Assembly: GCA_963971425.1 (NCBI GenBank)
Contig: OZ020515.1
Span: 13,966,291-14,030,290 of the forward strand
From: Bryoerythrophyllum caledonicum
Taxonomy: Eukaryota; Streptophyta; Bryopsida; Pottiales; Pottiaceae
Reading direction: 5' to 3'
Length of the DNA stretch: 64,000 bases
Each line of letters begins with the position of its first letter. Position 1 is the stretch's first letter. This document shows, piece after piece, positions 1-10,336 of the stretch. A program made the position numbers and the translations under genes. The notes below the pieces were generated by a model that worked only from the letters and a program-made list of their open reading frames with translations, was not told where the DNA came from and searched no databases.

Positions 1-66
1 TTTCCACTCGACTAAAGTGCACCAAGTGGAAGAAACCAAGCACCAACGTAACAAGCACCACAAACA

Positions 67-411
67 ATGACGGACCAAGAGGATCAGAGACCACTAACTC
101 ATCCACACGTAGTTCAATGTAATGCATCTAGTGATGATCCATCAACAGAGTCTAGTTCTAGTAGTGACGGATATACTTCTAGTTTTGATGGATCGGCAAA
201 TAGTAGTAGAAGATCAAACATAGACTCTGAGGACATTAAAACAGATGTAGAAACTTACTTAGTGAAAAATGCAGAACCGTCATCAGCTGAAGGCATGAGC
301 ACTTCTCCACAGCTCCATTTCCTTGCCATTAGCACTTCTCCACAACTCCATTTCCCTGCCATCAGCAACCCACCACACGGTACATTACTATCTCTACTTA
401 TTAAGTTTTAG
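67..411 (+). CDS. Hypothetical Ser-rich ORF or exon
   Basis: A 114-residue open frame starts at an ATG and is rich in Ser, Asp and Glu over residues 20-60. A 33-bp unit is duplicated in tandem at 298-330 and 331-363, so the protein repeats STSPQLHF. I recognise no family. A possible donor (CACG|GTACAT) lies near 380, so this could be a first exon rather than a whole gene. Chance coding cannot be excluded. Confidence 0.2.
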   Translation: MTDQEDQRPLTHPHVVQCNASSDDPSTESSSSSDGYTSSFDGSANSSRRSNIDSEDIKTDVETYLVKNAEPSSAEGMSTSPQLHFLAISTSPQLHFPAISNPPHGTLLSLLIKF

Positions 412-599
412 TAGAAAAGATTGTACAACTCATATTTCGTATACGTTGGTTCAAATGGTTCTAGTACTGTAATTGTTTTAAGCTCTCTACAGTATAATAG
501 AAAATTGAACACACTTATCATACATTTGCTTAGTCTATGATTTTTAAAAGACGTGGAAGGTCACGCACATGTTCTGAAAGGGTCGATACTCCTGACATA

Positions 600-1085
600 G
601 GTCCACATGCACCTCAAGCACCAGCACCATGAGACTCGTTGAATTGTGATGTCGCTAAATGTACAAGTCATCAGCACTGAGCACCTTGAGACTCGCAGAA
701 TGGTGCTGATGGACATCACAATTCGCTGAATGGTGCTGAGTGCTGATGGATTTAGCGAGTCTCATGGTGCTGAGTGCTGAGTTCTCACGGTGCTGAGTGC
801 TGAGTTCTCACGGTGCTGAGTGCTGAGTACTGATGAATGTGATGTCGGTGATGTACTCTCGTACTCTGAATGTGAAGTCAGTGGTGTACATGTCGCTGGT
901 GTACTCTTGGTTGACTCTTAGGATCGCCGATGTCATAAGTCGTCGACTCTTGTCACGCCGACTCTTGTGATCTGGGTTGATGACGTCGTCATCAATGCAT
1001 CAGTCGGCATCTCGTCGATGAGTCGACGTTGTTGACAGGAGTTGTCATAAGCCGATGTTATGACAACCCGGTGTCATAAGAGTTG
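600..1085. repeat. Simple and tandem repeats (GTGCTGA and GATGTCG types)
   Basis: The stretch is built of short repeats. A 23-bp unit containing GGTGCTGAGTGCTGAG recurs at about 765-830, and imperfect GATGTCGGTGATGT / GTCGACTCTTG units follow to about 1085. A segment near 956-984 (CGCCGACTCTTGTGATCTGG and following bases) recurs in direct orientation near 25567-25594. No gene is visible in it. Confidence 0.6.
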
Positions 1086-1535
1086 TCATAAGCCGATGAT
1101 CTTATCAAGGGTCCAGATATACGAGAACTTCTGATAGACGCCGACGAATGTGACCAGCGACGCCAACACGGACAGAGTGAAGGGGCTCCCCTAGTTGTTG
1201 CAGTGCAGCAAGTTAGACTGCGACACGGCCGTGAGCAAGACACTGAAGAAACCGACCAGATTATATATCTCGTTTTGCTGGTAATTCCACCCCAGCTTGC
1301 GCTTGCGCTCCACGCCCGCTGTGAGCAGGTTCGACTCCCGCTCCCACTCCTCCAGGGCCTTTCTGTGCAGCGCGCTGTTCTCACTCCACATGAGCGTCTT
1401 CACCTCCTGGTAACACTGGGGCAGGTCGGGGAATCGCTCCCTCGAGGGAAGCTTTCTCACTCTCTGCCGCTCCAGGTCATCCAGCTCTTGGTCACGCGCC
1501 TCATCCTCCAACGACGACCCCACCCACGTAGCCAT
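1086..1535 (-). pseudogene. Decayed plant-type membrane protein gene
   Basis: The minus frame opens with MATWVGSSLEDEARDQELDD, has a charged helical stretch, then KLGWNYQQNEIYNLVGFFSV and LLTAVSQSNLLHCNN. An in-frame TAG at 1191-1193 follows, after which the same frame continues with a hydrophobic segment (GSPFTLSVLASLVTFVGVYQ) to a TGA at 1086. NYQQNE-x-YxLVGFF followed by LTAVSQ-NLLHC resembles an uncharacterised plant integral membrane protein family, known to me by pattern only. The residue expected at the TAG is Trp, so TGG-to-TAG is likely. I also judge a few residues to be missing between FFSV and LLTAV. It sits inside repeats, so it is probably a captured or orphaned fragment. Confidence 0.5.
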
Positions 1536-1657
1536 GAACTCCTCGAATCTGACCTGGAGCTTCGCGTCGACAACTATTGGTCTCCATACCGACGATGTTC
1601 GAGCTGCAGGAGGGGCGAGGAGGTGGCCAAAAGTGGCAACATGGCAACTAGCATATG

Positions 1658-1735
1658 TCTTGTTATGATAACCTCGCGACGCCGGATAACATATAACACC
1701 ATATTTGTTATATTGGGAGATTTAGCGACTCCCAA
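1658..1735. repeat. Possible transposon end, inverted relative to 24783-24830
   Basis: The segment holding ATATAACACCATATTTG and TTATATTGGGAGATTT is matched in reverse complement at 24778-24814. CTTGTTATGATAA also lies nearby at 1659, with a counterpart (CTTGTTATGATCA) at 24811. The arrangement suits left and right ends of one transposon family, but no paired end or target-site duplication was found. Confidence 0.35.
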
Positions 1736-1739
1736 ATTA

Positions 1740-2089
1740 ACACATGTAGATCATAAGACCTAAAATGCACATCTAAACTCTACAATATAGAGGGATATGA
1801 GTTTCCATTAAATTGGGAGGTAATGTTCACTACAAAAATCCCTAAAAACATGAGTACTACGGATAACATTACAAATCTAACTATAATATTGAAAAGAAGA
1901 ACACATTGGTCGACACTTCTTTCATACCACTTGTGCATTGTGCTCATTGAATATGAATATCTAAATATTCACACACGATCCTATTAACCTGGATAACCCC
2001 ATGCTTCAAGTTATCTAAAAGTGAGCTAAATGACGGACAAATATCCACTTGTAACGAATTAGCTAAACACATTTTGATGAGCCTTTTTT
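1740..2089. other. AT-rich spacer, nothing recognised
   Basis: AT-rich sequence without a convincing reading frame, RNA gene or structured repeat. Confidence 0.5.
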
Positions 2090-2395
2090 AATTTAAAAGA
2101 ATTTCAGTTTAACTTGTGGAATACACATTGGCTAAAAAAATATGTAACGCGTTTCAAATGATGATGTTCAGAAGTGGAAAAACAAATGCACACACATTAG
2201 TTTACTTTGAACTAAAGTGTCCCCATCACTTAGAAGTGTAATGAACTCAAAAAGGCAATTCCACACACTTTAGCTCCACTTGACCTAACGTGCGCACCAT
2301 TACTAAGTGCAGTGAACTAAATAAGAAGATTTGCTCACACTTTAGCTCTACTGGAGCTAAAGTGTGAACCAGCATTTACTATCTATCATTCACCA
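2090..2395. repeat. Dispersed repeat with imperfect TTTAGCTC palindromes
   Basis: The unit carries CACTTTAGCTC...GAGCTAAAGTG-type palindromes (for example at 2338-2362), alternating with the phrase 'CCATCACTTAG..GTG.A.TGAACT'. The same order of blocks recurs at 10735-11050. These palindromes have a variable, CpG-free centre (CACTTGA, TACTG), unlike the GAGTC/GACTC-centred version at 5840-6243. Confidence 0.55.
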
Positions 2396-2855
2396 TGAAG
2401 GCAATTATTGGGATTATTGGTTTCAAGATTAGAAGCAATTGACGACATTGTTATTTAAAAAAGAAAATGAACCATACTGCAAATTATCACCGGTACGCAA
2501 AAACATTAGAGAATATTTCATAGCAATCATTGGCATCACATGTGGTCGTACAGAGTGTAATCAAATACAAATATTATCTATAATCTTAGCACCAAGAGAT
2601 CTAACCATACTACATGAAGTATTAAGCAGCAGAATCCAAAATCTAGGAAAAGGAAAGTCCATTGATCTAAGTCCACTACGACTCGGACCTGGCAAGTGCT
2701 TCCAAGGAGGCCTTGATAATCGCTATTTGCCCCTTCGGAATTTTTGTAGTTGAATCTTGCACATGACCTCCATCCCTCTTTGAAGACCTAGGTTTCCATG
2801 CTGTCAAGATTGAATCGGTACTCTCCCACGTTATGGCTATCCCCTTCTCAATTGT
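2396..2855. other. 3' flank of the DUF7869-type gene
   Basis: AT-rich sequence downstream of the minus-strand transposase-like gene. A 104-codon plus-strand frame at 2439-2753 resembles no family I know. No terminal inverted repeat could be paired with the other side of the gene. Confidence 0.4.
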
Positions 2856-5507
2856 CTAGCGAAGGTTGCAATCTATATCCCAATCTTTATAGAACTTCAT
2901 AACATCCCGATCGCGCGATATAGGGCGGAAGAATTGGATACGCACGGTGTTTGGCATATCCGGGTTAGAATTAGGATCTGAAATTGCTTGAGCAATCCAA
3001 AATGGGCGCTCATCCCCATCACAAGGCCACAATGCAACAAAATAGCCAGCAAAAAGATCACAACCAACTCTAAAAGAAGGAGGTGGACGATCGCGTCTCT
3101 GACCAACAAAATGCTCATCTTCACGGTACTCCTCGCGAACCTCACCCTCCGCTGAGAACTCATCTTCAATGGCATGGGCAATTCGCGTTGTTGGCCAAAA
3201 GCCGTCTTCCAATGATATCGACGTATCCATTGGAAGGGCCAGAGCATCTCTAACATCGCGCCAATAGTACGATAGCGGCTCAAAACGCGAACGGGCTTCA
3301 ACAGACTCCCGCGACGATTGCTCCCAGTGATCGATGAATCCTGAAAGTCCCTTCACCACCTCATGGAGATGCCGCATCGTAGAAGGCTTCAATGCATCAC
3401 GTTCTCCGCGAGGCCATAAAGACCTTCCTTCAGAATCCTCCTTCCACAATTTGATGCCACTACCTTCTCCTCCCTTAGGAAGCCAATCCTCATCATGGCA
3501 AAGGACTCTATACTTCATTACCGGAGAACCACTGGAATCCACATAAAACTTGAACTGATGAGCCTTCGTATGACCCTGCAAAGCTTCATCACCATCCGCA
3601 ATCATATCCCCAATGAACTTCTTAAAGTCAGGAACCTCTTGAATAAGATGCGGGATTGTGGGAACACTCTCATTTTTCATGAACGACCTCATGAGCAAAG
3701 GAATGGTTGGAAAACTCTCCTTCCTTAGTGTCATACTCCAACGTCCAAATAATGCATCTATATCATCATGTGTATGACCAACTAGCATAAAATTAACATA
3801 TACCTCGCGGAAAATGCGTTTTGCCACAAGGAGGGACCAAAAACAGAAAACAAATCTATTTTTGTTATCACCAACTACATTGTCCATTTGCACGTTCAAT
3901 ATTGGAGGCAAAGGCCTCCCTGAAACTGGGACATCTGGAATTGGCCCTAATGGATCCAAACACATATCTGCACCTCGTAATACCGCCGCATGCAATGGAT
4001 GAGAACTAGATTCTGGAAAGAGTTGCCGGGAAGATGACTTCGGAGGCGCCTCTAGGTCACGCAATAGTTTTGCAAACGACCCGACCGTGTAATTGGCATC
4101 ATGGGAGTATAAATCAAGGCCGTAATGGGCGTAACGTTGGTCCACATGACTATGGGCAAGCATACCAGTGACTGCAAGAGGCAACTTCATAAGCCCATCT
4201 AAGTGCTTTGTTTTATGTGAAAAAATTGGGGAGGCGGTCTTTGAGTGATCCATCTTATCATGCATGATGGTTAGAACCTCCAGGGGCGACGACTTTGATC
4301 GAAATCGGTTCAGATAGTACAAGTCCCGATGTGCAAAAGCAGAATCGATGTGAACCTGCATCTTCTTTTGCCATAGCAGTGATGCTTGTGTTCCAGGTTG
4401 AGTAAACTTCTTCTGATCCTGGTATTTGTCACACGTAGAACAACAAGCAAAGTTGTCTCCACCTTTCTTGGCATAGTACTCAGGGAAGCTCACTCGCCGA
4501 ATCTTGCTCAAGCTTGAGGTTGAGATCGGCGGCAATCCACAATCAGCGAGATGATCATCAAGAAGCGGTATCTGATCCTTCCACTTAAAACTTGAAGGTA
4601 AGACCTTTGCCACAGCCTTCTCGCCAGATACGAGAACACGAGACTTGTGAGGCATGTGGTCCACATGTCTATCGAGGATGGCTCCAAGAGCGGCAGTAGC
4701 CACAACCGTATGACCTCTAGGCTTACGCAAACCGGTATTCCCATGGTGTTGAGCCGCATGACCAGCGGCAGCGTCCTTCGCATTCCGATAGAAAGTACTC
4801 GAACTTACACCCATGATTTTCATCCAAGCATGGGCACAAACGTCCACACCCTCTAGGGTCACAACCTTCCTACCCGAAGAGTTTCTATGAAACTCTCTAT
4901 GAACGTCGAGTTTGATATGATTTCTAAACTGCACAATGGTCTCATTGTACAAACGCGTCCGAAGGGCTTTTATTTTATCTCTAGGGTAGTGTTGAACACA
5001 GTTTTGAGAGCAACAACTATTGCACGCAACTGCGTTAATGGAATGAGGAGTCATGAGGAATTCAACATTCCTGGACACTGTTGGACGAGCATTCCTTGAG
5101 GAATTGTCGTATGAACGGGAGCTCCCACCTAGAGGTCTGTTACGCTCAACCAACCAGACATTGTAAACGTCCCTAAGGCAATGATGGAAGAGACTCACAC
5201 CGTTTAAGAAGACTTGTTGAATAGGCCAGGACTTAAACGAGTATCTCCATTCATCTGGAGCTTCCTCTTGAACAAAAGTACTGGACACCTGTACTACAAC
5301 ATTAGAATCCCCAAAAGGAACAGAGGAACCTAGAATTGCACTAGACCGGACATTCCGAACCAACCCCTCCGCAATGCGAACACCAAAACCATTGTGAAGC
5401 GAAATAGTCATCCCGACCCAGAGACGGCGCGGAATAACATCAAACTCAGGAAGGTCTGGGTTAATGGGAGCGTCAACATGAACATCGTCGCCCTCCGAAG
5501 ACGACAT
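2856..5507 (-). CDS. DUF7869-type transposase-like protein
   Basis: An intact frame of about 883 residues. I chose the ATG at 5507 (MSSSEGDDVHVDAP) because upstream codons run through what looks like a short intron (donor ACAAG|GTATTC, acceptor ATGCAG|GATG). Visible features are a Cys cluster (CNSCCSQNC), a second one (CCSTCDKY), and a C-terminal block with QMDNVVGDNKNRFVF followed by FMLVGHTHDDIDALFGRW. D-N..NKN plus GHTH-D-ID is the signature of the DUF7869 family, a plant and eukaryotic group thought to have an RNase H-like transposase fold. Function is inferred only. The frame is undamaged, unlike most coding sequence here, so the copy may be young or domesticated. The 5' flank carries the palindrome array at 5840-6243, which could hold regulatory or transposase-binding sites. 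Confidence 0.75.
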   Translation of the reverse strand: MSSSEGDDVHVDAPINPDLPEFDVIPRRLWVGMTISLHNGFGVRIAEGLVRNVRSSAILGSSVPFGDSNVVVQVSSTFVQEEAPDEWRYSFKSWPIQQVFLNGVSLFHHCLRDVYNVWLVERNRPLGGSSRSYDNSSRNARPTVSRNVEFLMTPHSINAVACNSCCSQNCVQHYPRDKIKALRTRLYNETIVQFRNHIKLDVHREFHRNSSGRKVVTLEGVDVCAHAWMKIMGVSSSTFYRNAKDAAAGHAAQHHGNTGLRKPRGHTVVATAALGAILDRHVDHMPHKSRVLVSGEKAVAKVLPSSFKWKDQIPLLDDHLADCGLPPISTSSLSKIRRVSFPEYYAKKGGDNFACCSTCDKYQDQKKFTQPGTQASLLWQKKMQVHIDSAFAHRDLYYLNRFRSKSSPLEVLTIMHDKMDHSKTASPIFSHKTKHLDGLMKLPLAVTGMLAHSHVDQRYAHYGLDLYSHDANYTVGSFAKLLRDLEAPPKSSSRQLFPESSSHPLHAAVLRGADMCLDPLGPIPDVPVSGRPLPPILNVQMDNVVGDNKNRFVFCFWSLLVAKRIFREVYVNFMLVGHTHDDIDALFGRWSMTLRKESFPTIPLLMRSFMKNESVPTIPHLIQEVPDFKKFIGDMIADGDEALQGHTKAHQFKFYVDSSGSPVMKYRVLCHDEDWLPKGGEGSGIKLWKEDSEGRSLWPRGERDALKPSTMRHLHEVVKGLSGFIDHWEQSSRESVEARSRFEPLSYYWRDVRDALALPMDTSISLEDGFWPTTRIAHAIEDEFSAEGEVREEYREDEHFVGQRRDRPPPSFRVGCDLFAGYFVALWPCDGDERPFWIAQAISDPNSNPDMPNTVRIQFFRPISRDRDVMKFYKDWDIDCNLR

Positions 5508-5839
5508 CCTGCATTCCAATAAGATAAATATTAAATAATCCTGCCAAATCAGAATGGGTGAATACCTTGTAGGAATAGACATCAATGAAGAAGCATAGGA
5601 AGTAGGAAAGTAAGCTCGCATCGAGGTAAGGTATGGCGCTTGAAAAGAACTTCCAATCGATTGAAATGACATTGTAATACAGGCAAATTTAGCTCGATTC
5701 GAGGTAAACACATATAGTATTATATGACAAGAATGCAATTTCATGTGATTAGTTTACATCCAAAAATAAAATAATCTCATCCTTGACAATGATATTTTAG
5801 CCCGGCCCGACCTAAAATGTTGACTATTAGACAGTATGA

Positions 5840-6243
5840 CAATTTATCTCGAGTCGAGGAAAACAAATATAGAAAATAAGGTATGACAGTTAAGCTCGAC
5901 TTGAGCTAAACTGTATTAGCTAATATCTGATGACAGTTTAGCTCGAGTCGAGCTAAAATGTATTACCTAATATCCTATGACAATTTATCTCGAGTTTAGG
6001 AAAACAAACATAGAAAATAAGGTATGACAGTTTAGCTCGACTCGAGCTAAACTGTATTAGCTAACATCTTATGACCGTTTAGCTCGAGTCGAGCTAAACT
6101 GCATCACCTAATATCTGTTGACAGTTTAGCTCGAGTCGAGCTAAAGTGTAGACAATAATATGTATTGACAGTTTAGCTCGAGTCGAGCTAAACTGTAGAT
6201 AGTATACTGGAATGACAGTTTAGCTCAACTTGAGCTAAACTGC
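5840..6243. repeat. Nine-unit palindrome array, 47-bp period
   Basis: Units begin near 5840, 5888, 5935, 5982, 6029, 6075, 6122, 6169 and 6216, a spacing of 46-48 bp. Most contain TTTAGCTCGA-G/C-TCGAGCTAAA, extended outward by CAG...CTG or CAG...GTG. Two units (5840, 5982) have degenerate arms. The 20-bp intervals are partly conserved (TAATATCT..TGA), so this is satellite-like rather than CRISPR-like. It lies immediately upstream of the DUF7869-type gene. Confidence 0.85.
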
Positions 6244-6870
6244 CCTTCCGTGATTCTCGGCGTCATTTTCGGGATTCGTTTGGAAAAACTCTTCAGCCAA
6301 TGAATCTGTCTCTTAGTTTTCTACAATCCAAATCTTTGCGTAAGCCGTGAAGATACTCGTACTGATGCTTCAAAATCTTAGTAGCAACTGGAACCAGCGC
6401 AATAACCCTAAACACTATCACATCCTAATTGCTAGAGTGCACAAAGAATGCAAGAAGTATACATTGTGTACCTTGTGAAGAAGACAACCGGTGCGTTGTT
6501 GCCTCGCGCAAGCGCCCAACTCAACCGTGCACAACCTATAGATGTTGCCCACCTCAACCTCCGACAGTTGTACTACCTCCAAGCCTCTCCACAACAACCT
6601 TGCACAGCAAACAAAGTGAGAAGGAAAAAATGAAGAAAGTTTTTGAGGATCGGCGAGGTCACTGACGGACACACGACCGTTTCAGAATTGGCGGGAGGAA
6701 ACTTTAGATTTGGCGGGAGGAAACTTTTCCACAGCCCCTGAAAAATTGCAAATTCAAAATCTCAGCGGGAAACTGAATCAATTATTTCCCGGTTGACTAA
6801 AATAAGGAAGAGTACCTACCTCGAATTTACTCGCACATGCGAATAATATACACGGTTTTACTGTAACGCT
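6244..6870. other. Spacer, no gene recognised
   Basis: Mixed-composition sequence with three short overlapping frames near 6418-6672, none resembling a known family. A duplicated GGCGGGAGGAAACTTT phrase occurs near 6690-6729. Confidence 0.4.
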
Positions 6871-6988
6871 AAGGGTTAGGTTTAGGATTTAGGGTTTAGG
6901 GTTTCTGGTCAGGGTTAGGATTTAGGGTTTCGGGTTTGGAATTTCGGTTTAGGTTTTAGGGTTCAGGGTTTAGGGTCCTTGGTTTAGG
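6871..6988 (+). repeat. Degenerate interstitial telomere-like tract
   Basis: The tract is made of AGGGTTTAGGGTTT-type units with variants (GGGTTAGG, TTTCGGG, GGTTTAGGTTTTAGG). The heptamer TTTAGGG is the common plant telomere repeat. The tract is short, degenerate and internal, so it is an interstitial relic or an inserted repair patch rather than a chromosome end. Confidence 0.7.
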
Positions 6989-8565
6989 TGGAATCTTCTT
7001 ATGTCATTTCATTTCAATTTAATAATACTTTGAAGGTTCATGATACTGACAATTCAACTAAGGTATAGGGAATTGTAGAGAACATATTGAGTTGATTAGA
7101 AAGAATTTGTATTACAATCCAAATAGGACTAATCGATGATGTTGAAAGCGAAGACCTTAACAAACGAGTAGCATTTAAAAAAACAAAAAAACATATTACA
7201 TGTACACGTGTATTTTGAACCAAAAAGTATGTATTAAAACATGCTTTGGACATCATTTCTTCGGGGTTCAAAAAATGTGCATAATGATACTATATTGTAA
7301 TCAAATTAGTATGTTCATTCCTTTGCAAGAATACCAAGTGTCCCCATGGTCTGGATTTGGAATTGAAATTGGTTACTATCCATTTAGAGGTACTCGAAGG
7401 CTTGAAATGTGTGCAAACTAATAGTTGGATTAAAATATCTTATTCTTGAGTTCACATTGTATTATCAATTTATCATGAGTTTAGGGTGTGGCAATCTAAG
7501 CATGACATGAAAGATGGAAGAATTCTTGACCATACACAATGTATTTCATGTTTTGACGTGAAATTAAAGACTTTGTCATTTGTAAAACATAGAGAGTGGA
7601 ACAATATTATAAGATTTAAACAAAATACGGAGAGACCTCCTCATGACAAAAAAAGGATAATCAAAATATATTATATAACTAATACAAAGTGTATCACTTA
7701 GTGCATCAGGCATAATATAATGATCGTAATGTAAGTAATTTTGAATTTATTTATACATGCAAAAAAAGAATAATAAGTTTTTGAGCACGTTCCAAAGGTT
7801 GCAAATTATATTTTAAATTCTCAAAATTTTGTAGAAGGATGATAAAAGCCATGAGGCATATTTATAAGTATTTTATTTTCTCACTGAACATCTTTAATAA
7901 AAATAATGCGAGCCAAGAGAGAAACTTCTTGATTGCCGACACGTCGTGCAACCTAAAAAACCTTTTGCTATGACATAGTATGGAATGTGGTATTTTCAAT
8001 ATATAGAAGTAACTAGTATCAGTACCCGTCGTTCCGACCGAGGAAAGCAACATACAACTGACCCTGGGAGAATTTCAAGCACCATGTCCAGCTTCTAAAT
8101 CTCAGAAAGAACAATCAATTCACATGGACTCAAGAGTGTTCATGTAATCATAAACAAAAACCTTGAGTGCAGTAATCATAAACAAATATGCAGATCACAC
8201 CACCAAAAACAATAAAGATGCAGACAACCATACCCACCGGATATCAAGAAAGTCCTTGAGTTTTTTGATGTAGCGTGAAATACAAAAACTTTCTGAAACT
8301 CAGGTTGAAGACCTCAGGAACCTACTACATGTCTACATTGTTAGCGCCTATGAGTCAGGTCAAGAAAAGATGGGGGTAGCGGGGGAAAAAAAGAGCTCGG
8401 ATAAGTGTACAAAGATGAAGAAAGAAAGGTACCCCTTCATTGTTGCGGTCTCTGCATCATCATCTGCTGCTGCTGATGACAGAACGTTACCCCAAGGTTT
8501 GGGCATCCTCCGCCGTTCTTCACCACCTGAGGCTCGGTTGCGATAGTGATGAGAATCTCATTGTG
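6989..8565. other. AT-rich intergenic stretch
   Basis: No supported gene is seen. Short frames on both strands are AT-driven. Nothing resembling an RNA gene or transposon end was recognised. Confidence 0.5.
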
Positions 8566-8817
8566 TTATTTGATCGGGCGCATAAACACGCCATCCCCAT
8601 CGTCCATGCTATAGCTTGCAGTTCCATCTCCAATCCCTTTCTCGCCCCTCTCAAGCTCTTCAAGGAGCCAAAAGTTCCGCGGAACTGCACACAACAACAA
8701 CCATAAAAATTTGCAAACCCTAAAATCACGATCCAGCTTAAAACGTAACAGCTTACCCATAGAGAAAGGAGTCAGGGTCCGCAACGACTTACCCACAACG
8801 GATCCTCCAGAATTCAT
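8566..8817 (-). pseudogene. Ubiquitin E2 variant (UEV1/MMS2-like), first two exons only
   Basis: Exon 1 (8793-8817) encodes MNSGGSVV. A canonical GTAAGT donor and a TTGTGTGCAG acceptor bound an intron of 108 bp, and exon 2 (from 8684 down) joins in phase to give [20 protein letters not shown], then a [13 protein letters not shown] segment. This matches the N-terminus of plant UEV1/MMS2 proteins, catalytically inactive E2 variants that partner UBC13 in K63-linked ubiquitin chain formation. After FMR the frame diverges and stops within four codons, and the rest of the UBC fold (WTGTI onward in family members) is not found nearby. This is therefore a genomic, intron-containing fragment, truncated at its 3' side. 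Confidence 0.8.
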
Positions 8818-10012
8818 CTCAGTCCGTCAATCCTGGGTTAATCGCAACTCCCAACCACCTGCAAAAACATGAACCCTAAAGTTGTCCATCATGTCGAGAT
8901 CCGCAAGGAAAGCAACCCACCCTCATGATCATAAAGCAAACCTCATGTTTCTACAATGTGGAGGATACCTAGTCAGGAAAAAAAAAAGGGAGGAATTCGT
9001 CAGAGTCAGTGCTTGCTGCAGGTAGCACACAAGTTCAATCCCTTGTACACATACGTTGGCATTCCATTGTGCTCAGAGGAAATAGAGGATGTTAGGTTCT
9101 GAAAACATACTTTTGCACTTTAACAACTCCTTGACACATCGATTCCATCCTGAAGTTGAATTCTTCTTTGATTCTTCGTTCAAACTGATGATCCAACTAT
9201 CCTGTACCCAACGTGCCGCTGAGACTTATAACTTAAGCCAAAACCGACCAAAAACATAGGGTACCGGTACGTAAAGTAACTTGGTCTGAAAAGTGGCACA
9301 ACTTTGAATCCATGGACGTCATCACCCAAGAGTATTATTACATCAAAATTTCTATACGGTTGCTCTCCACTGATAGACTACCACCAACACTGACCGCATT
9401 GCACCGCCACCAACTTATGCCTCACTGCTCATCCCCATGTCACCGTCACCACCTACCTGAGCGGCCTCGTTCGATGCCGTCTTCGTCCAGATCGCGATCT
9501 TATATCACCGAACGCTCACCACCGCTCCACAGATCTCGTGGCCCTCCTCAAATTGCTCGCCGATCATCGCCAGCAAATGCGCCCACAACGAACCACATCA
9601 CCACATGGATCTCGCAACACCGCAATAGCCATTGCTAAGGGTGGTAATAATTTCTTCCTCCTCTTCTACGATGTCCCCATCTTCACTGCACCAACAGGGC
9701 AAAAAAAAGGTTTGGAAAACTAAAATTCATAAACACGGAACGGCACACTCTTCTGTAATCCTCCTAAAAACACAAAAGAGCAGGAGAGAATTGGAAAACC
9801 ATGGGCACGCACATCTTGCATGGGGCGCGAGACGGCTTTCACAGCGACTAAGGACACGCCCATGCTGCTGCTGCGCAGATTAGCGTCCAGTTGGGAGAAG
9901 AAGCAAGCGTCGCGAGACGCAGGCGTGATCCGATGAAACGCTCGTCGCGGCGCCACGCACAACACCATCCTCCCCAACACGGCACCTCCACAACCAACCC
10001 TTAACGAATCCC
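8818..10012. other. Spacer without a supported gene
   Basis: Contains the UEV 5' flank and compositionally mixed sequence. Frames at 9312-9638 (+) and 9720-10016 (-) are open but rich in Arg, Ser and Pro and match nothing I recognise. Confidence 0.35.
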
Positions 10013-10336
10013 TCACATCACATGCACCCCTTCTCCTTCACAGTTTCTCAAATTCTCTCCGATCGGATGCGAATTCATCACGGCTTCTCTCGAGGTCGCG
10101 ACTTCCTCAGCAACATCGACCTTCCGCTCCGCATCAACCTGCCGCACACTCTCCCACTCCCTCTCCCTCTCCCCTTGGAAAATGTCCTCCTCCACAGGCG
10201 CATTAAGGTCGAATCCAAGCGGCGTGGCATTCAAGTCCAGATCACCCGAGCCTTCCTCATCGCTAACTCTCTCTACAACTACTATGTTTGTGTGTCCAAC
10301 CTCCCGCGATGGCGTCGAACAGGTATCCGAAGCCAC
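10013..10336 (-). CDS. Putative exon with two DLN (EAR-like) motifs
   Basis: The minus frame contains GDLDLNATP and GFDLNAPVEED about ten residues apart in an acidic context, followed by a charged stretch. DLNxxP is a form of the EAR repression motif, and paired DLN motifs occur in plant transcriptional regulators that recruit TOPLESS-type corepressors. The frame is open upstream to about 10425 without a clear ATG, and a stop follows at 10013, so this is probably one exon or a fragment. No DNA-binding domain is visible. The assignment rests on the motifs alone. Confidence 0.35.
   Translation of the reverse strand: MASDTCSTPSREVGHTNIVVVERVSDEEGSGDLDLNATPLGFDLNAPVEEDIFQGEREREWESVRQVDAERKVDVAEEVATSREAVMNSHPIGENLRNCEGEGVHVM

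Noticed and set aside
5840..6243. CRISPR array
   Set aside because: The spacing is regular and the repeats are palindromic, but the intervals are themselves repeated and semi-conserved, there are no cas-like genes, and the context is eukaryotic. It is a satellite-like array.
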